Assembly: GCA_027924645.1 (NCBI GenBank)
Contig: BSBN01000888.1
Coordinates: forward strand, 19,541,001-19,605,000
DNA length: 64,000 nucleotides
Origin: Cunninghamia lanceolata
Lineage: Eukaryota > Streptophyta > Pinopsida > Cupressales > Cupressaceae
Direction: 5' to 3'
Both the position numbers and the translations under genes were made by a program. Positions 56,761 to 64,000 of this stretch are shown here, in pieces. Under the pieces are notes generated by a model that had not been told where the DNA came from, made no database searches, and saw only the letters and a list, made by a program, of their open reading frames with translations. Position 1 is the first letter of the stretch. Every line of letters begins with the position of its first letter.

Positions 56761-56877
56761 TTCTATCTCAGATCACAATTTTGCTTCCATTTGAGCTCTA
56801 TATTGGCTTCTAGTTTGAGACATGATGGTTGATGTTGAAAGTTGGACTTGGCTTGTCAAGCTTGAGACCCAAAAGGT

Positions 56878-57030
56878 GATGGTTGGTTGATTGTTTGGTT
56901 GTTGGTTGGTTTGGTTGTTAGTTTGCTTGGTTGCTTGATTCTTGGTTAGCTTGGTTGTTGGTTTGCTTGGTTGTTGGTTTTCTTGGTTTCTTGGTTGTTG
57001 GTTGGTTTGGTTGTTGGTTTTCTTGGTTAA
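56878..57030. repeat. TTGGTTG-rich low-complexity tract
   Basis: Irregular repetition of ttggttgttgg / tttgcttgg / tttggttg words upstream of the gag start of N7. Confidence 0.8.
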
Positions 57031-58779
57031 ACTTCCCTAGAGGATAGCTCACACACTCAAGCGAAAAGCTGGTTGATGTTGTTGGGGCTAGGTAAAGGCA
57101 AAAGGTGATGTTTTGCTATTGTTGGATTGGTTGGTTGATGTTTGGTTTTTTGGTTTGGGGTCTCAAAAGGATAGAAAGTACACAAAGTCCAATTGTTTGG
57201 TATGCTCAAGGCAAGATACAAAGTTTAGGTGTCTACAAATGATCAGAGATAGGTCTAAAAGCTGATGCTGAAGCTAAGCAAACTAGAAATGTAGCTGATT
57301 TGGTTGAGTTGCTAAGATTTATTGATATTTAGCTAGAGGTAATAGGTAATAGCTCAAATATGACACAGAAAAGGACAAAAGTGACTGACAATAGCTCAGA
57401 AGTGATCTAGTTTTAGTTCAAGTGACAGGCTATAGTATTAACCAGAGGCGAGCAGTTTTAGTTCAAAGGTAATTTTCTATTGGTCAAAGGCGATGCAGTT
57501 TAAGCCAGAAGTGAACATCTATTGTTCAAAGGTGATTTGGTTTAAGCAAAAGGTGGCTAACTTCTATTCAAAGGTGATTTGAATGTATGTAAGTGGGTAG
57601 TTAAGGCTCAAAAGTGGTCTATGTCTATAAGAGGATAAATTTTGAATGGTGTTTTTGATAAGAAAACAATGATTACAGTCACTCACACTCACAATAATCA
57701 CAAGCTTGTACAACCTAGGCTAGAAAGGACTGTATTTGTTGAGTCCCCTAGCTGTGCCTATTTAAAGTAGATAGCTTCAAGATATTGGTAGCACTAGATC
57801 CTCTCCATGGCACACACTTCTCATGCATACCGAGATCTAGATTTCCTAAGGCTCATCCCCCACCAAACCTTAGGATTGTCTCTTCTATCTCTACTAAGAA
57901 CCACATGAATCGGGGCAACTTCAAAGGTCCCACCTTTTCCATCAACAAATAGAGGGTTTTTAACTACTACACAAAGTCACTAATAAGGGCATCCGTTCAG
58001 ATGGCTATATGTAAGGCAGCGTTACACTCCATTATGGAGTCTCCTAGCCTTCAAGGGTTATGCCTTCGAGGGTTTTGGGGGAGGTTGGTTGTCGGTATAA
58101 CATAATAACACCTATTGTTTATGGCTTTCAACACAAACACTTTTCTTATATAGCAGTTTGGAAGGACTTGGCTTTAGTTTGGTAGCGCTTGGGTCATACC
58201 CCTTCTCACATTGAGAAGGCAGGCCCACTAAAGATAATAACAAGTTCTCATGCACCCAAGATCCATTTGATAGGCAAGGGGAGAGGATACTTTTGCTATT
58301 AAATTTGGGCTACAAACATGCACATTCAATCAATCAAGAAAGATAAAGCAAGAACAGAGAAAACAATGATTCTTTTTAAGCACCAAGCCCAAATGTTCCT
58401 AATTTAGTGATAAATCAAAAGTCTTGGACTGATCGGAGCTACGACAAATATGTTAGTAGTTTCATAGCCTCCCTTTCTTGGATAATTGATAAGATGCTAT
58501 ACAAATAATTGATTAGTAGCCAAGAAAACCAAACTACAAATGATAAAGATTAGAAGCAACATAGTTACCCGAGGTGAACAACTGTTGATCAGAAGCAATC
58601 TAGATTTAGCAGAAAGCAAAATGTTGTTGCTGAGGAGCGATGTTGATAAACCCATATGCAAAATGATAAGGCTTATAAGTGATGTGAAAAATCAATAGGT
58701 GGCTAATTATAGGTCATAAGTGATTCAAATCTACAAAAAATAAGATATAAATAGAAAAACCCTAATTTACAAAAGATGA

Positions 58780-59000
58780 TCTAGACAACTAAAAGTGATC
58801 ACTATTAGGTTAAAAGTGATGCAAATCACAACAGAAGAGACCACTGTTAGCTCAAAAATGATGCAAAAAATACTATAAGTGACTATTGTTTGTTCAAAAG
58901 TGATCCACAAAATTATAGAAACTGTTGGTTTCAGCTTGAAAGTGATGCGTATGTTTGGGAAGTGACTGGTTTTTGCTCAAAAGCAACTAAAACTTGTAGT
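58780..59000. repeat. ~41-bp tandem array in N7 leader
   Basis: Five units start near 58790, 58841, 58880, 58921 and 58963. Each is built as aagtgact-attgtt, then gttcaaaagtgatgcaaa, with substitutions. Confidence 0.65.
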
Positions 59001-59086
59001 AAGTGCTTGAAAAATCTGATCTTCACAAAAAAAAATTTAAACAACAAAGTTAATCAAGGACATGGGTCCCACCAGGCATGCTAAAA

Positions 59087-59944
59087 TGTGATAGGTAAAA
59101 ATCAGGTTGATAAGATCAAGCATTGCAAATGAAACCCTAATCCTACCATCATCAAAGAATCGAATCCAAATGAAATCAAAAGCATGCAGTTCAAGAACAA
59201 TGTCACCTAGATTATATGATTCCTTGTAGGAAATGTAGATTGCTTCTTTAGTAATGAACAATTATGAAGATCAAAGATGCCATGATGGATGGATGATAAT
59301 GATAATAAGCTCAATGGATGTTAAAATGCTCAATATGCTCGAGATGATAATGTAGATGCAATGAGAATGCTAGATATATTGTATGAAATGAGAGGGTGTT
59401 TTTATAGACCTCAACCAAAATCAATCAACAATAGAGATTTGGTTGCTATGTGAATGGCTAGGATGAATTGATTGTCATAGGTGGATGTGTAGATGACAAA
59501 TGGAAGGAGGATAGGGCTTATGTGTGACCATGTACATAAAAACTACTACATGTGAAAGATATTAAATAAAAGATAGTACCACACATGTTTTTAAATGAAG
59601 GGGGCCCACATGTTGGTTCATGAAGATAAATGATAAGATAAATTAATGAAATAAATAAAAATTATTTAAGTAATTGAAAAGTGGGATTGTGAAAGGCAAT
59701 TTAATTAAATAAATAAGATGTATTTAATTAAAATAGATAGAAATAAAGATAATTAAATAATTAAAGATTATTTAATTATGGCTTAGAAGAAATAGCTAAT
59801 GAATTAATTAAATAAATATAAATTTATTTAATTAATAGAAGAAATAGGTGTTTTTGAAATTGCTCAAGTGTGTTAGACAAATGCAAGTGCTAGGTAATAT
59901 GATATTTGATACTAACGATAATGAGTCAATTTTGGGTGTCTACA
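59087..59944 (-). repeat. N7 right (5') LTR
   Basis: TGTGATAGGTAAAAATCAGG to GTGTCTACA. Contains the A/T-rich hairpin cluster (59640-59835). Followed by AATAT, the probable target duplication. Confidence 0.87.
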
Positions 59945-61257
59945 AATATATCCAAAAACTTTTGGGGTAGTTGGTACATGGTCTTTGATGAGAATTCATG
60001 TAATAACAATGAAATGCCATAATATTTCTTAAGGAAACTCTATTGTGAGTTCATCTTCAAGGAGATTCCAAATTACTTCGACATTTGAGAGTTCTAGGGT
60101 AGAGGTGGTGGCTATTCCCATGATAGAGAAGCGGCACATTGAGACCAAAACTACATACCAAGACCTCTCATTAGGCCATTGCATGTCTCACTCCCTTTGA
60201 CTTTGAAGGAGAGTGGTTACATAGAGACATTGCATTCATTAAGTTCTCCCACCCTGTCTCTAGCACAACATGATAATGATCTCATCCAAGCTGATGAGGG
60301 TGAGAATAGTAGGCATTATTTGTCCCCACATCTTTGTAGTTCATGTGGGAACTTGTACAATTATGGGATCCAGGACTCTCAGTAAGATTCTACAATGTAA
60401 GGGAAATAGCCAGTGATGGACACATCTGTATTGGATGAGATTGATCTCACAAATGACCTCTTACAACATACATTTGGTATTGACTCCCAGGTAAATTTTT
60501 ACAAGGTTGATCTTGATTTAAAATATTTGTATATGAAATTCATAATAAATTTTATATGACTATCTATATTATAAGTCAAAATTAATGTATGTAAGTGTTT
60601 GTACTATACAATTTTAGGGTTAAAGTTCATCCTACATCTATTAGTTGTCTAGTGTAGGATTAAAAGAGGAGATCGAGTGAGTAGGTATGTAATTTATCAC
60701 ATTATCATAAATATAGTACATATATCAATGATAATCTTATTTAGTGACAATTTGATAATTAACAAGGAGTTTCACCAACACCTCCATGATTTCTTTGGTC
60801 CTCTGGACGTACAACTTCTTTCATGGAGGTAAATTTAACCATTTATAATCATTATGCATCTAAATAGTGTTATGTATCTATTTCAGTCAAACAACCTTGA
60901 TCTCTATTTATAGATGTTGAATATGGAGATTCCTCATCTTCGTCAATCAACAGAGATGGACATTGCTATAGCTGTGTTGTTTGGAAATCCTTTGAGTGAG
61001 GTATGACTAAGTAACATGTAAATGTCATTTTGTATTTCTTGTTTTATCTCATGTCATTTGATGTACATAAATGATATTTATGTTTACTAAATTTTGCTTC
61101 TTGTATGTTACCAATGTATATCTTTGTGTATGCCTATATGGATTTGTTTGTACATGCCTATATGGCTTTATATATAGACTAGATGTCATGTCCATGACAT
61201 TATGTATATGACAGTTTACATTAAATATTTAATATGGTGATCAATTATTGTGACAAG
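59945..61257. other. Unassigned sequence with exon-like blocks
   Basis: Plus-strand blocks 60413-60489 (ending CAG before gtaaat), 60770-60828 (ending GAG before gtaaat) and 60914-61000 (after tatag, ending GAG before gtatga) look like short exons with splice-like borders. The second and third blocks do not join in an open frame, so this is not a working gene as read. I do not recognise the peptides (FFGPLDVQLLSW; IPHLRQSTEMDIAIAVLFGN). The ORF 60179-60385 is likewise unassigned. Confidence 0.3.
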
Positions 61258-62358
61258 AATTTGGTTTTACATGTTCCAATTGCATTTTCTTGAAAGTTTA
61301 TAAATTATTTTCAAAAAATCCATTTTGTGCATATCTTGCAATCATTACATTCCATGAGACTGTGGATCTATTTGAGGCATCATGTCAAATAGTTCATGCA
61401 CCTTGTCTATGCTCTAGACATTGCATACATGTCTACAACAACAACAATAAATAGAACATGTGACAAAATTCCTATATCATGTATGCTTTTATGGCTATCC
61501 ACACCATGCTTCACAGATCCCATTTTGGCATAGGCAAGGAGGATGTTGGATAAGGTTGTCGAATTTAGTTTTAGACGTGCCAATTGAATTTTATTGAAAG
61601 TTTCTAAAGCCTTTTTGAAAAAATTCATTTTGTGAATATCTTGCAATTATTGCATTCTAGGAGACAACATTTCTTTGAGGCATCATGTCAAATAGTTCAC
61701 CTACCTTGTCTATACTTCCACACTTTGCATACATGTCTCCTAGGGTAGTTGCAAGTACAATGTATGTCAAAATTACCATATCCTTTATGCTTTGATGGAT
61801 GTCCATACCCTACTCTGATGATCCCATTTTGTCATAGTTGGCTAAGGTTGTGGAATTTGGATTTACACCCGCTAATTGCATTTTCTTGAAATTTTCTAAA
61901 GCCTTTTTGAAAAAATCCATTTTTTTGCATATATTGCAATCATTACATTCCTTGAGAATCCATTTATTTGAGGCATCATGTCAAATAGTTTACCTACATT
62001 GTCTATGCTTCATCACTTTGCATACATGTCTCATAGGGTAGTTGCAACTACAAAATCTGACAAAATTCCCATATCATTTATGCTTTGATGGATGTTCATA
62101 GCATGTTTTGAAGATCCCATATGGGCATAGACAAGGAGGATGCTGGATAAGGTTGTGGAATTTGGATTTACACCCGTAAATTTCATTGTCTTGAAAGTTT
62201 CTAAAGACATTTTGAAAAAAATCATTTTGTGCATATCTTGCAATCATTGCATTCTATGAGACAATATTTCTTTGACACATCATGTCAAACAATTCACTTG
62301 CCTTGTCTATGCTTCCACACTTTGCATACATGTCTCTTAGGGTAGTTGCAACTACAAC
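61258..62358 (-). pseudogene. PPR (PLS-type) pseudogene, repeated units, cut by N8
   Basis: Minus-strand frames read MNFFKKALETFNKIQLARLK, STTLSNILLAYAKMGSVKHG, then VDMYA, the standard spacing of plant pentatricopeptide repeats (KALETFxxMQ, NSTTxxxILxAxAxMG, ALVDMYAK). The region holds three and a half copies of a unit of about 300 bp (about 100 codons, one P-L-S triplet). Matching points are at about 61307, 61613, 61904 and 62212. ORF pieces 62243-62031 and 61646-61407 are two of them. PPR proteins bind organelle RNA one base per motif. Here stops and frameshifts separate the units, and N8 removes what would be the N-terminal part. No transit peptide or DYW end visible. Confidence 0.82.
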
Positions 62359-63232
62359 TGTGATAGGTAAAAATCAGGTCAATAAGATCAAGCATAACAA
62401 TGAAACCCTAATCCTACCATCATCAAAGAATCAAACCCAAATGAAATAAAAAACATGCAATTCAAGAACAATGTCACCTAGATTGTATGATTCCTTTAGG
62501 AGATATGGATTGCTTCTTCAACAATGAACAATTATGAAACTCAAAGCTACCATGATGGTAATGATAATGATAATAAGCTCAATGGATGGTAAAAATGCTC
62601 AAGTGCTCAAGATGATAATGTAGATGCTATGAGAGTGCTTGCTTCTTTTCAGTATGGAATGGAAAAGGTGTTTATATAGAACTCAACCAAAATCAATAAA
62701 TGGTGGAGATTTAGTGGCTATGTGAATGGATAAGATTGAGGGATAAGCATAGGTTAATATGACGATGACAAGTGGAGAGAGGATAAGGCTTATATGTGAC
62801 CATGTACATAAAAAGTACTACATGTGAAAGATATTAAATAAAGATGTAGTACCACTTATCTTTTTTAAATGAAAGAGGCTCACATGTCGACTATGTTAAA
62901 TGATAAGAGAAATTAATTAAATAAAAGTATTTAATTAATTGGAAGATGGGATATGTTATAAGAATTTTAATTAAATAAATAAAAAATCATTTAATTAAAA
63001 TAGATAGAATAAAAATAATTAAACAATTAAAGATTGTTTAATTATAGCTTAAAGAAAATAGAAGAAATAGCTAATGAATTAATTAAATAAATATAAATTT
63101 ATTTAATTAATAGAAGAAATAAGGGGTTTGGATGGCTAGGGGATTTCGCTTCAAGTGTGTTAGACAAATGCAAATGCTAGGTAATGCGATATTTGATACT
63201 ACTGATAATGAGCTCAATTTTGGGTGTCTACA
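62359..63232 (-). repeat. N8 left (3') LTR
   Basis: TGTGATAGGTAAAAATCAGG to GTGTCTACA. Carries the hairpin cluster (62905-63115), in which one stem shows a paired T-A to C-G change relative to N7 (63016-63044). Confidence 0.85.
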
Positions 63233-64000
63233 TTTTGCCCCTCTTTGATATAATGTTCGTTAGAGCGTTGGGTCAAAAAAGATATGATAATCATTTGATA
63301 AACAAGGTGGTACCCCAGTGTAACTAGTAGGTGATGCCCCCTCGAGAGGGAAGCCAAGAAAACTAGGAAGGGCTGGGTTGGCTCGCGATAAGATGAAGGC
63401 TAGAAAGAAGATTGATAGGAAGAAAATGGGATTTGGGGGGGAGAAATTGGGATGGAATGGAAAATTTAGGGTTTGAGAATGGGCTATATATAGGTCCTAC
63501 AAGGGCAAATAGGCTCATTTGTACTCATTTGTGTTCAGAAAGCTATAGAGATCTAGAGCTCCTTTAGGGTTGTAGTGAGGTGAGAGTTGGAGAGCTATTA
63601 GGATGGTGATTCCACACAGAGATCATCATGCCGAGTGAGTGAGGATGCATGGGCAACCAGAGGGAGTAAGTGCACTAGTATGTAGCTAAACTTTTGCTAA
63701 AAGCATGATTTAAATAGGCTATAGGCATCATAAATGTAGACACATCACCAGAAGCGACTAGGTTAGAGGATGGGCAATGTAGGTCACTTGTGCAGGAAAA
63801 TAGGTCACGTAGGGTAGTTGAGGTTGCTTATAGGTGTAGGTTGGTTGCATAGGGAAAAAATGAGTTGCTTGTGGTTGGCTAGAGAAAACAAGCAAGCTGA
63901 ATGTGCATATGGCTAGAGTAGGTCGCTTATGGATGAAAAGTGAATGCATGTATATAAATAGCTCACTTGTAAAGGATAGGTGGAAGCATATGGTAAATAG
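63233..64000 (-). other. N8 3' UTR (partial)
   Basis: Follows N7 43730-44500 closely, including the spaced 'ggtcacttgtg / ggttgcttatag' words from about 63780. No gene in the visible part. Confidence 0.6.

Larger units (their letters stand above)
56761..59086 (-). other. N7 5' leader
   Basis: About 2.3 kb. It holds a (TTGGTTG)n low-complexity tract (56878-57030), repeated 'ttcaaaggtgattt' words (57400-57600) and a ~41-bp tandem array (58780-59000). Directly before the LTR, minus-strand CATTTTAGCATGCC precedes TGGTGGGACCC (about 59062-59072), a candidate PBS lying 14 nt from the LTR. No gene. Confidence 0.55.
42922..59944 (-). mobile_element. N7: Tat-lineage Ty3/gypsy element with antisense PMD ORF
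   Basis: LTRs at 42922-43729 and 59087-59944 (TG/TA...TCTACA) flank minus-strand gag, protease, RT, RNase H, a second RNase H, then integrase. Integrase after RNase H is the gypsy order. The extra archaeal-like RNase H is the known mark of the Tat lineage. PPT-like AAGAGGGGCAAAA (43730-43742 in minus) abuts the left LTR. The probable target duplication is GATAT/AATAT. The total of 17 kb is long but normal for this lineage. A PMD ORF lies in antisense at 44728-46560. All genes are broken. Confidence 0.9.
62359..64000 (-). mobile_element. N8: second element of the N7 family (right end off window)
   Basis: An N7-type LTR at 62359-63232 is followed by the PPT-side sequence found at 43730-44500 of N7 (ttttgcccctctttgatata at 63233). 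Only the 3' LTR and part of the 3' UTR are in the window. It has the same orientation as N7. The left flank is PPR sequence (ACAAC at 62354-62358); the partner duplication would lie right of the window. Confidence 0.85.

Noticed and set aside
1..64000. Endogenous plant pararetrovirus or other virus insertion
   Set aside because: All polymerase remnants sit in LTR elements with copia or gypsy domain order, LTRs and tRNA PBS sites. No movement protein or viral coat-protein motif was seen.
1..64000. tRNA, rRNA or bacterial-type operon signals
   Set aside because: No cloverleaf-type sequence or rRNA block found by eye. The tRNA-like matches are the short PBS sites only.

Overview
The window is repeat-dense nuclear DNA from a seed plant with a large, transposon-rich genome. 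A gymnosperm would fit, but the sequence alone cannot fix the species. The evidence is stacked Ty1/copia and Ty3/gypsy LTR retrotransposons, a Tat-lineage element with two RNase H domains and a plant mobile domain ORF, and a PLS-type PPR pseudogene. I found no intact host gene, rRNA, tRNA or CRISPR array. Almost every coding region is broken by stops and frameshifts.

Left part (1-39129): a nested stack. N1 is a minus-strand Ty3/gypsy-like non-autonomous element; its left LTR runs off the window and its right LTR is 33982-35235. It was hit by N2 (plus-strand copia-like, 3711-32048, target duplication ACAAG). N2 was hit twice: by N3 (4340-20178, a second element of the N1 family) and by N5 (23809-31111, plus-strand copia with gag and pol, duplication AAGCA). 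N3 was then hit by N4 (9307-18496, minus strand, duplication GAATG). N4 has copia LTR, PBS and PPT signals and a gag, but no protease, integrase or RT. In their place it carries a decayed ORF of about 1000 codons that I do not recognise. N1 itself appears to sit inside N6, of which only one LTR (38309-39129) and flanking internal sequence are visible.

Middle (39130-42921): degraded sequence with A/T-rich tandem repeats and a fragment of copia integrase/RT.

Right part: N7 (42922-59944) is a 17-kb minus-strand Tat-lineage Ty3/gypsy element with gag, protease, RT, RNase H, a second (archaeal-like) RNase H and integrase. A plant mobile domain (PMD) ORF lies in antisense between integrase and the 3' LTR. 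After it come unassigned sequence with weak exon-like blocks, a tandemly repeated PPR pseudogene (61258-62358), and N8, another element of the N7 family, which cuts the PPR sequence and runs off the window.

The parts most worth a second look are the N4 unknown ORF together with the cis signals N4 shares with N5, the antisense PMD ORF of N7, and RNA-structure-like repeats in leaders and LTRs, some with compensatory base changes. Coordinates of LTR ends were set by eye from repeat alignment, TG/CA-type termini, target duplications and PBS/PPT positions.
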